Part shown: one piece after another, positions 42,044-51,840 of the stretch
How the letters are laid out: each line of letters begins with the position of its first letter
Numbering within the stretch: the stretch's first letter is position 1
Origin: Euborellia annulipes
Lineage: Eukaryota > Arthropoda > Insecta > Dermaptera > Anisolabididae
Direction of reading: 5' to 3'
DNA: 64,000 bases
Assembly (NCBI GenBank): GCA_023213315.1
Contig: JAKCPI010014213.1
Coordinates: forward strand, 310,001 to 374,000
Notes under the pieces: generated by a model
The model's database searches: none
Told to the model about the DNA's origin: nothing
What the model saw: the letters and a program-made list of their open reading frames with translations, nothing else
Translations under genes and position numbers: made by a program

Positions 42044-42328
42044 TTAACCCATCTCATTTTTGTCACACCGCTGCATGACGCTGAAAAAAGTAGGGGCAAA
42101 GTCCTGTGGGAGAACAGGACTTTGCAAACTGACATGTTCTAGGTGCTGCATCAGCTTAGGTGAGTAAGCTTGTTCAAGTCGCTGGTAAATACAGTCGCAA
42201 CTGGCTTGGGTGTGCCCACCTGATAGGCAAATTTTTTCAAACTCCTGCTGGGTGTATAGGTTGCAACCTGAAATACCCAAGTTGCCTAGAACGAAACTTA
42301 AAGCCAAAATAAGTTTATAAACTGTCAT
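42044..42328 (-). CDS. small predicted lipoprotein
   Basis: 94 residues. MTVYKLILALSFVLGNLGISGC is a signal peptide with a lipobox (I-S-G-C, Cys 22). The mature part contains four more cysteines (CLSGG, ASCDC, MQRC), arranged as in small periplasmic Cys-rich proteins such as those with a CxxG...CxC pattern. No family is recognised. The stop codon lies inside a hairpin (GGGGCTAAGC 42027-42036 with GCTTAACCC 42042-42050) that could end the transcript. The 104 bases between it and the NUDIX gene hold no convincing gene. Confidence 0.7.
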   Translation of the reverse strand: MTVYKLILALSFVLGNLGISGCNLYTQQEFEKICLSGGHTQASCDCIYQRLEQAYSPKLMQHLEHVSLQSPVLPQDFAPTFFSVMQRCDKNEMG

Positions 42329-42545
42329 ATTATTCTCATAATGATTTATATCTATGAGTAGAATAAAAATATAATTGGTTTAATATTTAAAATAATTTTT
42401 AGATAATAATTAATCCACCCATAAATACAGGAAAATAAAATAATTTAAGCTGTAAAATAAAAAATAATTTATAAATTTAAAAAATAGGCAATAGAAAACC
42501 CAAATTTTAAATAAATAAAATGATTAAATTGGAGAGGGAATAAGT

Positions 42546-42830
42546 TTGAAAAGTATCATGGTCAACTCCTTAAAAAATGGAGTCCTACCACCAGATCACC
42601 GTCAATTGATTATGGTGGTAGAACGAAAGAGGGTTGACAGACTGGAAACAAAGGAACCAGCACACACAAAGGTGTCCCCCTTCCGCCCTACCATAGAGAA
42701 AAAGGGGGCGAACGAGTTCCCGACATACAAAATGAGAATTTTGCATATCGACTTTGTTATTCGCGGTCTGTCATAACCGACTGGCAATGTAGGCCAGCAA
42801 CGAGATAATAATCGGTGATTTTAATTACGT
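42546..42830 (+). other. GC-rich island: structured RNA or small ORF (76 codons), undecided
   Basis: An island of about 250 bases with normal GC content inside 680 very AT-rich bases. TACCACC (42587-42593) and GGTGGTA (42613-42619) form a strong hairpin, and GGGTTGACAG, GGTGTCCCCCTTCC and AAAAGGGGGCGAACGAG could pair further. An open frame 42546-42776 (MKSIMVNSLKNGVLPPDHRQ...) spans it but has a composition unlike a normal protein (many Arg/Lys/Pro, no ribosome site). I lean to a structured RNA or a mobile-element remnant. The surrounding 42329-42545 and 42831-43011 are plain AT-rich DNA with nothing recognised. Confidence 0.45.
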
Positions 42831-43011
42831 CAATTTAATATTTAAAATATTTTTGATTTAATAATAAATCTAAATGTATTTTTAAAATAATGGTATTAAT
42901 GTTTGTATTTAATTAGAAAAAATAAATAATAAAATAAAATTTTATAGGTGTGGTAAATCATAATTAATTTAGTTTATATTTGGTGCAGAAAAATATAAAA
43001 GTAATAAAATT

Positions 43012-43484
43012 ATGAAAAAGCTTTTGGTTTTAGTCATGGCTATCTTAAGTTCACAAGTTGGTTGTGCCCAAAAAACTGAGAATAAAACAGAAATGAGTAT
43101 TCAAAATTCTAACTCTATTGTTATTCAACAATTAGAAAAGTTTAAAACTCAAGATCATTTTGTTGGAGATGGGCAGCTATATACAGGGGTTCAAATCCTG
43201 CATTACGTATGAGTTTGAATCAAAAAGTAGCGGATGCTGCACAAGCTTTTATTGCACTGTATCAACAAAAGAATGAGCCAACTAAGGCAGAACTTTTACA
43301 TGTTCTTGCTCATGGAATCAGCCAAATCGATCCTGATACGCTTGATACAGAAGATCGAGAACAAGTGGCAACTACATTTGAAAGTTTTCTCGATATTGTA
43401 GGTCTAGAAAGTTCGGAAGGTATTTTAAATAAATGGCTATATGGTGAAGAAATTAGTGAGTTATTAGAGTTAGATAAACATTAA
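43012..43484 (+). CDS. lipoprotein with DUF4844-like domain (frameshifted)
   Basis: The first frame gives a lipoprotein signal MKKLLVLVMAILSSQVGCAQ (Cys 18) and about 45 more residues. The second frame, from about 43190, continues LRMSLNQKVADAAQAFIALYQQ to DIVGLESSEGILNKWLYGEE, which resembles DUF4844. One G is missing from the GGGG run near 43187, and with it the two parts form one protein of about 157 residues, matching the family size. So this is one gene, not two overlapping ones. The role is unknown. Confidence 0.68.
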
Positions 43485-43495
43485 GTTTTGATTCT

Positions 43496-44189
43496 TTATT
43501 CTAAACCTTTAAGCATTTCTTTGGCATCTACATCGCCTGCATCGGCAGCTTGCTGGAACCATTTCTTTGCCAGTTGTAGGTTTTTCGGCGTGCCTTCACC
43601 ATTTAAATACATTTGGGCCAAGTTGTACTGGGCATCACTTTCGCCATGCTCAGCCGCTTTGGTGTACCACTTCAGTGCTTGCTCATCACTTTGGGTGACG
43701 CCGTGACCTTTTTTATATAGCTGAGCTAAATTATATTCCGCGGGTGGATAGCCTTGCTCGGCAGCACGACTAAACCATTCAAACGCTTTTCCATAATTTT
43801 GCGCAGTTCCTTCGCCTCTGCCGTATAACACCCCTAAGTTATATTGCGCTTTAGCATGACCCTTAGCCGCAGCCTTAGTAAAATAATCAAAAGCGCGCTT
43901 GGCATCTTTTTCGACGCCTGTGCCTGTGTAATACATCATACCTAAACTATATTTTGCGCCCACGCTTCCATTTTGGTCAGCCGCAGTTAACCATTTCAAA
44001 GCTTGCTCAAAATTTTTAACAACGCCTTGTTCGCCGCTTAAAAGCATCATACCCAGATGATATTGAGCCATAGGTTGCTCCTTGTTCTGCACGATATTGA
44101 ATATCGGCGACACTCGGTTCAGCAAATGCTGATGAATGAAGTGAGAAAATCACCATAAATATATAAAAAGCAGACTTTTTTATTTTCAT
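43496..44189 (-). CDS. secreted Sel1-repeat (TPR-like) protein (frameshifted)
   Basis: A signal peptide MKIKKSAFYIFMVIFSLHSS (cleavage after AFA) starts at ATG 44189, then one extra base near 44090 breaks the frame before the repeats. Five Sel1 repeats of 36 residues follow, each with the pattern A-x-YNLGxxYxxGxGVxxxxxxAxxWxxxAAxxG (e.g. AQYNLGVLYGRGEGTAQNYG). The full length would be about 230 residues in the periplasm. Sel1 proteins act as interaction scaffolds and are common near T6SS or stress loci. It is divergent from vgrG with a 260-base gap between. Confidence 0.85.
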
Positions 44190-44450
44190 ATCTCATCCTG
44201 AATTTTATTAATTTGAAAAATTATTTTCTTTAATATCTATTTGAATATAAAAGAAAAATATTAAATATATCTGGGTGGTTTATATCACTTTAAAATGATC
44301 TGATCTTACAATTTAAATATCTATTTAATAAGAAATTAACGTAAAACAGCATATTTAGACTAGTTACATTTTGAAAATGAGTATAGATAGACAGATTAGT
44401 CTTTTTTTAATTAAAATGCGGGCTAAATATAAGTTTGATTGATAATAAAA

Positions 44451-47248
44451 ATGCAGATGAGTGTGTCGAGTATATTGGAGCGTTTAGGCCTTGTTTCACA
44501 AAATCGCGCTGTCCATATCCAATTCTCAAATCAGTCTTTAAATCAGCAAGTCTTCTTGCAACGTGTTGATGGCGAACATACGCTCAATCAGGGCAGCGTT
44601 GCTGAGTTACTGTGTCTGTCGACGAACGCACACATCGCATTAAAGCAATTTATTGGCTGTCAGGTTGCCATCGATCAGGTGACAGATATGGGCCAGTTCT
44701 TTAGAACTACAGGCATTATTACCGAAGCGAGCCAAGGGCAAAGCGACGGCTCACTTACTATTTATAACCTCACCTTAAAAGACCCAACTGCGCTTTGGCA
44801 TAAACGTCGTAATAGCCGCGTGTTTATGAATAAAAGTGTGCGGGATATTAGCGAAATTCTGTTTAAAGAATGGCAGGAGAAAAGCCCGTTATTTGCATCA
44901 AGCTTGACGCTCGACACGGCAGGCTTAACTAAAGACTACGATGTGCGTCCATTTGTGATGCAGTCAAACGAAAGCGATTATGACTTTTTAACCCGTTTGT
45001 GGCGTAGTGAAGGCATTAACTGGCTGATCGATGAGTCACAAATTTTAGTCGCTGATCCGAATGCTTCTATTCAGCCACAAGTACTGCGTTTAATTGACGA
45101 TAACCAAAATTATCAGGCCCTTGAACGTCGTAGTTTGCGCTACCAGCGCAGCAGTGCTACAGAACAGTTCGATACCATTACGCAAGTTAAGGCAGAGCGC
45201 CGTTTACAGCCGACATCGGTTCATGTGCAACGTTGGCAAGCCGACGCCTTACAACAAGAAGAAGGTAGTGGCAGTGTACAAGGTACACAAAAGCACAGCG
45301 AACACTATGACAATGCGAGCTTGAATCTTGAAGATGCATGGCATGTTAGCCCAGCGTGGATGCAAGACTTAAAAGGTGAAGACCAAGCTACAGCTTCAGG
45401 CAACAGCCAGATTGAACAGCTTAACCAGCACATCAATGCTTACCATCACCTGAGTTCTAAACAGTTTACCGTTTCAGGTAACGTCCGTGATGCACAGGTA
45501 GGTTACTGGTTTGAACTCAATGACCACCCTGAACTTGATCGCCACGACAGCGCCGACAAAGAGTTCTTAATCTTAAGCAAGCATTACTATAACCAGAATA
45601 ATTTACCGAAAGAATTACAGCAGCAACTCGAACGCCTGTTGCCAAAAGACAAACTTAAGGCAGCCCAGCTCGAAACGCAAAACCCTGAGCAGCGCCACTT
45701 TGCTGAGCTGAATGTGGTTCGACGCAACATTAAAGCTGTGCCTGAATATCACCCGCTCGAGCATCGCCCCGCGGCTTACCCACAGCGCGCTAGAGTGGTG
45801 GGACTGGAAGGCGAAAGCATCCATGTCGACCAATGGGGACGCATTAAAGTCCGTTTCCTGTTTACCCGAACTGACGACCATAATCATGACGGTGGAGCAG
45901 GAAGTAACGACAATGACACCGACTCAGCTTGGGTCGATGTACTCACCCCGTGGGCAGGCGCAGGTTATGGCGCACGCTTCTTACCACGTGTTGGTGAGAT
46001 TGTGGTGATCGACTTCTTTGACGGTAACATTGACCGACCATTTGTGGTGGGGCGCATTCACGAAGCTGAACGTCACCCAACCCAGTTCGATCAGAAAGGC
46101 CAACTACCAGACACCAAAAAGCTCAGCGGCATTCGCTCAGAAGAAGTCGATGGTAAAGGCTTTAACCAGCTACGCTTTGATGACACCACAGGCCAGATCA
46201 GTGCCCAGCTCCAAAGCAGCCATGCGGCAAGCCAACTAAACTTGGGTAACTTAAGCCATCCAAAAGACAAAGCCGAAAGTGACGGTCGTGGTGAAGGTTT
46301 CGAGCTAAGAACAGACCAGTGGGGGTGCGGTGCGAGCGGGCAGTGGTTTACTTGTTAGTACTTATAAACAGGACCAAGCTCAAGGCGTACACCTCGATGC
46401 AAATGAAGCCAAACAGCAAATAGAAGGCAGCCTTAACAATGCCAAGGCACTCAGTGAAGTTGCCAAAAATCAGCAAACTGACCCATTAGAAAATTTAGAA
46501 AACCTAAAATCTTTTATTGAAAAACTTGAGCAGCAAGACAACGCAAAAGCCAAAACCTTTAAAGAGGCGATTATGCTGCTGGCGAGTCCAAATAGCATCG
46601 CGCTGAGCAGTAACGAAGACATTCACCTAAGCGCAGATGGGCAGCTAAATCAAACTGCTGGGGACAGTATTAACCTGTCTACACAAAAGAACCTGATTGC
46701 ACATGCCCAAAACAAGATCAGCCTTTTTGCAGCTCAAGAAGGCGCAAGACTCTATGCAGGCAAAGGCAAAGTTGAGATACAAGCGCAAGGCGATGGTGCG
46801 GATTTAATTGCCCGTAAAGCTGTTCAGATTATTTCAGCAGAAGACAAAATTGAAGCGACCGCAGCCAAAGAAATTGTACTCACCGCAGGCGGCTCTCAAG
46901 TCAAAATTACCAGTTCAGGCATTTTTATGACCACAAGCGGCAAGTTTGAGGTGAAGGCTGGGCAGCATTTGTTTATGGGGGAGGAAGTGTAAATAGTTCA
47001 TTACCGCAATTACCTGAAGCTGATAATCCTTTTGTGCTTCAGTATTTAGTCAAGAATAAAGAAAATCAGGTAATGTCTGGAAAGCCTTATATCTTTTGGA
47101 TGATGAGGGAAATATTCATAGAGGGACAACAGATAAAGATGGATTTATGAAGCTAAAAACGACATCAACTTCACAGAACATTACGACAAGAGTCATGATG
47201 AATGAAATTGAACAAGCAGAGGAAGAAGAGGCTGGGTCAGAGGAATGA
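44451..47248 (+). CDS. vgrG: type VI secretion spike protein VgrG (three frameshifts)
   Basis: Trimeric spike tip that carries effectors. The gp27/gp5-like N-terminus (MSVSSILERLGLVSQNRAVH, FHxQSNESDYDFLTRLWRSEGI-type core near residue 185) leads to the gp5 OB-fold (PQRARVVGLEGESIHVDQWGRIKVRF near 440, GFLPRVGEIVVIDFFDGNIDRP near 515). Then come the ELRTDQWG/GxGLLVST segment, a coiled linker and a DUF2345 beta-prism (SNEDIHLSADGQLNQTAGDSI). A C-terminal extension with a carboxypeptidase-like GTTDKDGFMKLKT strand ends in EEEEAGSEE. Breaks: 46321-46325 (extra G), 46977-46981 (one G short) and 47094-47097 (one T short). About 930 residues. Its stop overlaps the next start (ATGA), so the following gene is its cargo. 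Confidence 0.9.
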
Positions 47249-48680
47249 GTGCGTATTTCAGTCGTTTAAAGCTTAATGTTCAAGCTCCATTAAAGTTAAA
47301 AGATTTAACTTATAAATTTGTTGTTACGACCAATAGTACTAAAAAAGAAAATAGTTTTTGATGGTCGATTTAATGATGAAGGGTTAACAAGTTGGACTCA
47401 AATTAATAATTTAAACACCACTTTAATTTATGAAATTTATCTACGTGGAGAACTTTTTGCAGAAAGTTTCTGTAAAGGCATACTCAGAGAAAAAAAGCAT
47501 AGCGTTTATACGCTTAAAACAACCACTGAAATTACAAAGAAAGTTAAAGAAAATATTAAAGAAATTTATTTGGACGATGGTAATGTCGGTTGGTATTTAG
47601 TTCGCCAAAAGGAGACTATGCTTGATTGGTCTAAGAGAGTATTTAAAAAACCATTAGTTGGATCAGATTGGGAAATTATAAAAGCTAATAATCCTCATAT
47701 AACAAATATAGCTCCAATAAAAATCCTTATACCGGGGCAAGTGATAATTTTGTGCAATAATATTACCTCAAAAGATTTAGAGAGTTATAAATCTAAGGCA
47801 AAGAAAGTTGAGAAAAAGTTATCTTTATTTCTTAAGGATTCAAAATTTGATCCTTTATATTTTGCTAATGCTTATGATCAGTTACAAGCAATTAAAATGA
47901 ATAGTGATATAGTTGGTCTAACAAAAGAACCAATTGAAGCTGATTTTTCAGAACTTTTTGTTAAAAATATGAAGTCGGATCCATTTATTTTTGGCTCTAA
48001 AGAAAGTATTGATAGTGGAGTAGGTTTAATAGGTGAAGCAAATAAAGAAGCTGCAGCAAGTTATTCTACTTTACTGAGAAATATGGATAATGAGAAAAAT
48101 TTAAAAGTAAGATATCGACTAGAAGAAATTTTGCAGGCTTTGAAAGACAATATGCAGCTGATATTGCGAGAATGAAGCAAGCTGCAAACTTAAGATTCTT
48201 TTCTTGGAATCATGGGATTGATTTAAAAAATAATAGGGACGCTATTCGAAGAACAGTATTCGTGAGAGCAAAGAACTTTAGTAGTATTGATGATTATATT
48301 AACAATATGGATGAAACATCTAAAGTTAGTAAAACATTGAAGTGGGGGGGACGATTGGTCTTTGCTTGGGATATTTATGGGAGTGTAGAATCTGTTACTA
48401 ATGTATATAAAACGGGTGACCCTGATGCGACAAGGAAAGAAATCCTCAAACAAACAGGGAAAATAAATGGGGATTGATCGGAGCACGTATAGGTGCTACG
48501 GCAGGGGCTTATGTTGGTGGATTAGTAATTGGTGTAGCGACCGCAGCTGGGTTAACTGTTGGAATACCTGTTCTTGCTGTTGTGGGCGTTATTGCTGTAG
48601 GTGCAACATTAACTGGTGGATATTTTGGTGGTGTTACAGGACAGGCGGTTGTAGAGTATGGGTATGAAAGATTAAAATGA
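47245..48680 (+). CDS. candidate T6SS effector: LysM-like domain plus glycine-rich membrane segment (disrupted)
   Basis: Starts by overlap with vgrG and ends by overlap with a small membrane-protein gene, the usual place for a VgrG-carried effector. The N-terminal part is beta-rich. A LysM-like stretch (about 47615-47760) contains DWEIIKANNPHI and LIPGQVIIL. A helical region follows, then a glycine/alanine-rich hydrophobic C-terminus (48480-48640) with glycine-zipper spacing, suggesting membrane insertion. Three single-base breaks are seen, near 47343, 48143 and 48469-48472; as given no complete product is made. About 478 codons in all. The toxic mechanism is inferred only from the hydrophobic segment. 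No nuclease, amidase or lipase motif is seen. Confidence 0.65.
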
Positions 48681-49071
48681 ACACCAAAGATATTATAGTT
48701 ATTCTATTGCTTATAAGTGTGGTCTTGTGGGCGATATTTCACCAATTGGCATCAAGATATATTAATAAATCTATTAGCTTAAAAAGATTAGTTTACGGTT
48801 CAGATATATATAAAAAATAAATCTTTAGACGTTTCTAATATAGAATCTATTATAGTGGCTATTACTCTGATTAATATTATCAGTTATTTTTCTGGCGAAA
48901 AATTTTCTAATTTTTTTTGTAAAAAGAAAATTTTTAATATTTAGTGGACTTAATTATGAAAATTGTATATTAGTTATAAAAGATCATGAAAAATTATGGT
49001 TTTATATTAAGATTTCTTCATTTTTTATGATTTTTATAGTTGTTTTCTCTATATTTTTTTGGCTCAATTAA
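48677..49071 (+). CDS. candidate immunity membrane protein (disrupted)
   Basis: ATG 48677 overlaps the effector stop. The first frame gives 47 residues with one membrane helix (DIIVILLLISVVLWAIF) and stops at 48820. Protein-like reading continues in other frames through ESIIVAITLINIISYFSGEK and a last helix IKISSFFMIFIVVFSIFFW to a stop at 49069-49071. So the likely gene has about 130 codons, three membrane helices and two single-base breaks (near 48815 and 48925). As the first gene after the effector it is the best immunity candidate. It does not resemble the three paralogues further on. Confidence 0.55.
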
Positions 49072-49235
49072 TAATTTTATATGAATTTTTGTGTTTGTAA
49101 ATAAAGTTTAGAAAGATTTATTAGTATTTTTATTGTGTTAAAGATTGTTAGTGGAGGTACATCATTGATTGTTTTAGATGTAGCTGCTGGAGTTGGAGGG
49201 ATTCATGATGTCGTTTATTGTTGGAGTACATAAAT
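49072..49235 (+). other. gene scrap between candidate immunity genes
   Basis: A short reading frame without a start (about 49133-49233), IVSGGTSLIVLDVAAGVGGI, ends in TAA at 49231-49233. It looks like the 3' end of a larger protein whose beginning is gone. It may be the scar of an older cargo gene. The family is not recognised. Confidence 0.4.
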
Positions 49236-49671
49236 ATGGATATCATATTCTATTTGTATGGAGAGAGATTGGATTTATTTTTAGCTGGATTAGGCATTAT
49301 TTTCGTTGCTTTAGGTTTGGTTTTAATAGTTGTATCTTACATATATGTAAGTGTTAATTTGAAAGGAATATGTGAAATTTTTTTTAAAGATGAGAAAAAA
49401 ATACACGATACCACTTGAACCCTTTAATTTCTTTTTTATGAGTATGTTGCCCACTACTTTTTGGAGGGAGATATTGAATATTAAGTATAATAAGTCATTT
49501 AAGAATTTGTATAGTAAGGAGTTTTATTATCCCATTGATAAAAGTCAATTGATTGAATTGTTGAATAAATATCCTTTATTTTTTAAAATTCAATACATGA
49601 TTTTTTGTTCAGGTGGTTTTGCTTTATTTTTTATAATATTTTCTTTTATTTTTGATAAATATTTTATGTAA
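49236..49671 (+). CDS. two-TM protein, tandem paralogue 1 (frameshifted)
   Basis: One of three tandem paralogues. Helix 1 is LAGLGIIFVALGLVLIVVSYIYV, followed by a conserved cytoplasmic or periplasmic block with EPFNFFFMSMLPTTFWREIL and FYYPIDKSQLIELL, then helix 2 near the C-terminus (GGFALFFIIFSFIFDKYF). One extra A in the run around 49395-49401 breaks codon 54. About 144 residues. The position behind a VgrG cargo gene suggests immunity to a membrane-acting effector, but no homologous function is recognised. Confidence 0.65.
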
Positions 49672-49734
49672 GATAGCGAAATATATTGGTGCCATTTTGT
49701 GCGACTGTTACGTTTTTTGCTTAGATAAATTGTA

Positions 49735-50158
49735 ATGAACATTTTTTTTATTTTGTTTGAGAAATTTCCATATTTTTTGTTATTCTTATTTTTTTTTGTC
49801 TATTTATTTTTTTATTTATATTGTTTTATACATTTATGTTAATTTTAATATAAAAGGAATTTCTTATATTATGTTTAATGATGAAGAACGATATAGTGCT
49901 CCGTTGGAACCTTTTAACTTCTTTTTTATTAGTATGTTGCCAACTGTTTTTTGGAGAGAGGTACTAAATATAAAATTCAATAAGCCTTTTAAAAAACTGT
50001 ATGGAAAGGAGTTTTATTATGAAATTGATAGTGATCAGTTAAAAAATATTTTAGATAAATATCCTAAATTTTTTAAAATACAATATATGGCAATTTTGTC
50101 AATTTTAATAGGTATGTTTTTTTTATTTTTAGATTTTATTTCAACTAAATATTTTTAA
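49735..50158 (+). CDS. two-TM protein, tandem paralogue 2 (frameshifted)
   Basis: Paralogue of the genes at 49236 and 50221. ATG 49735 opens a very hydrophobic first helix encoded in T-rich DNA, where one extra T (49760-49830) shifts the frame. The conserved block is EPFNFFFISMLPTVFWREVL, LYGKEFYYEIDSDQLKNIL and YPKFFKIQYMA, with a last helix ILIGMFFLFLDFI. About 140 residues. Identity to paralogues 1 and 3 over the block is roughly two thirds by eye, so the duplications are not recent. Confidence 0.63.
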
Positions 50159-50220
50159 TTTGCTTAAATCATAGCGGTTAGGGTGAAGATTTTTGATACT
50201 AGATATGGAATGTAACTTTT

Positions 50221-50643
50221 ATGGAACTTGTAGTTGTTTTATTTAATACTATTCCATTAATAGTGATGAGTTTTCTTTTCTTTTTTCTTTTTTTGTTTTG
50301 TTATTTGATGTTGTATGTATATATAAATATTAATTTTAGAGGGGTTTTAGAAATTATTTTTCCAGAGGATAGAGAATATAAACGGCCATTGGAGCCTTTT
50401 AGGTTTTTCTTTATAAGTATATTGCCAACGACATTCTGGAGAGAAATTCTGAATATTAAATATGATAAGAACTTTAATAATTTGTATAGGAAAGAATTCT
50501 ACTATCCTATTGATGAAGTGAAATTAGTTGGATTACTTGAAAAATATCCTTATTTTTTTAAAATACAATATTTAGCTTGTTTGTTTGGAATATTCTGGTT
50601 GATTTTTCTGGGCTTGGCATATGTTGCTGATAAATTTTTTTAA
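50221..50643 (+). CDS. two-TM protein, tandem paralogue 3 (intact)
   Basis: 140 residues with an uninterrupted frame: helix 1 VMSFLFFFLFLFCYLMLYVYI, block EPFRFFFISILPTTFWREIL with LYRKEFYYPIDEVKLVGLLE and YPYFFKIQYLA, helix 2 IFWLIFLGLAYVADKFF. It shares with paralogue 1 the strings LPTTFWREILNIKY and KEFYYPID. Being intact, it is the best reference for the family. The role is inferred from position only. GC content is very low (about 28%), like the rest of this island. Confidence 0.68.
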   Translation: MELVVVLFNTIPLIVMSFLFFFLFLFCYLMLYVYININFRGVLEIIFPEDREYKRPLEPFRFFFISILPTTFWREILNIKYDKNFNNLYRKEFYYPIDEVKLVGLLEKYPYFFKIQYLACLFGIFWLIFLGLAYVADKFF

Positions 50644-50910
50644 GTTAAGTATTTGGTAATTGGATGCCTAAAGAAAGGACCAGGACTACCGTTGTACGAA
50701 CCTCTAAAATTATTGGTGGATTAGATGAGGGTGTTATCGCAAGCTTCATTTTTCTAGATCTGCTACAGGTAGGATTTTATGGATGTCTTAGATGTCAGCG
50801 GGTATTGGTGCACTCGTTCGTTGGGAAGTATAACTAGGTAGGTTGCGTGGGCTATAATGATGAGGTTGATCAGCAGATGAAGAAGAGATTTTTAAGTGCC
50901 TTGCTTAAAG
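50644..50910 (+). other. degenerate region with protein-like scraps
   Basis: 267 bases without a complete gene but with higher GC than its neighbours. One frame reads RTTVVRTSKIIGGLDEGVIA, and other frames also contain short stretches (about 50770-50830) that look like parts of one protein. It resembles a decayed fragment of a secreted-effector or Rhs-type gene left between immunity genes. The parent family is not identified. Confidence 0.4.
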
Positions 50911-51268
50911 ATGAACTTTTAAAAAGGTAATAATATTTTTTTTAATGACAAGCTTTTTAGGGTGTAGTAGAGATTACAATATTGAATCGCATGAGCTTCC
51001 AGTAGCCTACGTTGGAAAGCCATATAGTCAATTTATTAAAATTACAGGAGGGAAAGTTTCTGAACAACATTTTGAATTAACTTTTAATATTCCAGAAAAT
51101 CAGGGAGTTAAAATTGCTCCAGTAGATGATATAGATGGATACGATCATATAAAAATAGAGGGTATTCCTAAATATAAAGGAAAATACGAAATCATAATTA
51201 ATGCATACTTTTATGGGCGAGGCGATGACAAGCTAACTAAAACCTATAAATTTATAGTTAAAGAATAA
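50911..51268 (+). CDS. predicted lipoprotein with Ig-like fold (frameshifted in the signal peptide)
   Basis: ATG 50911 begins a lipoprotein signal that is broken by one extra T at 50917-50920; the downstream frame gives MTSFLGCSRDYN with the lipobox L-G-C. The mature 100 residues (ELPVAYVGKPYSQFIKITGG, GIPKYKGKYEIIINAYF) have the proline/glycine turns and alternating strands of a bacterial putative-Ig (He_PIG-like) domain. About 118 residues. It may be an outer-membrane surface or periplasmic protein. It forms a pair with the next gene, 27 bases on. Confidence 0.65.
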
Positions 51269-51295
51269 AAGATATTTTTAATAAGAAGTGTGGAT

Positions 51296-51754
51296 ATGAA
51301 AAAGAACTTATTAATTATCATACTAATTTTACTTTTCATCGTTCAGTCTTTATTAAACTATTACTTCTCGAAACTTACAAAAACACCAGAAATTCATGTT
51401 CTAGAGAAACCTTTACGAATAGCATCTAATTTCGATAATTATTCAGAATATACAATCCTTCCAGCAGGAACAGTTCTATATGATGATAGTGACTCTTTGA
51501 ACAGAAGGGTTATGGTTTACTTTAATTTGCAAGGTGTGGATTTTAAGTTTGAAGAGCAAGATCCTGAAATATCTAAACAACCAAGTGAAGTACGTTCTAT
51601 TAGAAGTACAGAGCTAAGTGATATTTTAAAAACTATTCCTTTAACTAAGAAAGATATTTATTTAATTATTAAATATGATGACAGTATAAATGATTCTGTA
51701 CGCTCTATTTTATTTAAAAAATACAAAATTGATCCTTCAGAATATGAGAAATAA
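51296..51754 (+). CDS. membrane-anchored protein of unknown function
   Basis: 152 residues: an N-terminal anchor MKKNLLIIILILLFIVQSLL followed by a soluble periplasmic domain (LEKPLRIASNFDNYSEYTIL, PAGTVLYDDSDSLNRRVMVYFNLQG). ATG 51296 is preferred to GTG 51290 because Lys-Lys follows it as in normal anchors. The family is not recognised. Adjacent to the Ig-like lipoprotein and in the same direction, it probably belongs to the same unit. It is intact and as AT-rich as the T6SS island, so it likely arrived with it. Confidence 0.65.
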   Translation: MKKNLLIIILILLFIVQSLLNYYFSKLTKTPEIHVLEKPLRIASNFDNYSEYTILPAGTVLYDDSDSLNRRVMVYFNLQGVDFKFEEQDPEISKQPSEVRSIRSTELSDILKTIPLTKKDIYLIIKYDDSINDSVRSILFKKYKIDPSEYEK

Positions 51755-51794
51755 TTAAATAATTCTGCGGTATATTCGTATAAATTTAAAAATT

Positions 51795-51824
51795 TGAAGA
51801 AGCGTAATTTATTACGCTTCTTCA
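51795..51824. terminator. long hairpin between the T6SS island and the SDR gene
   Basis: A perfect 14 bp inverted repeat TGAAGAAGCGTAAT/ATTACGCTTCTTCA with a two-base centre. On the minus strand it is followed by AAATTTTT, so it mainly ends the SDR transcript, and it may also stop read-through from the island. Confidence 0.75.
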
Positions 51825-51840
51825 GTCATAAGAAATAATT

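Noticed and set aside
44451..47248. VgrG C-terminal extension as an evolved enzymatic effector domain
   Set aside because: The extension after the beta-prism is about 90 residues with a single carboxypeptidase-like strand motif and an acidic tail; no catalytic motif is seen. It looks like an adaptor for the following cargo.
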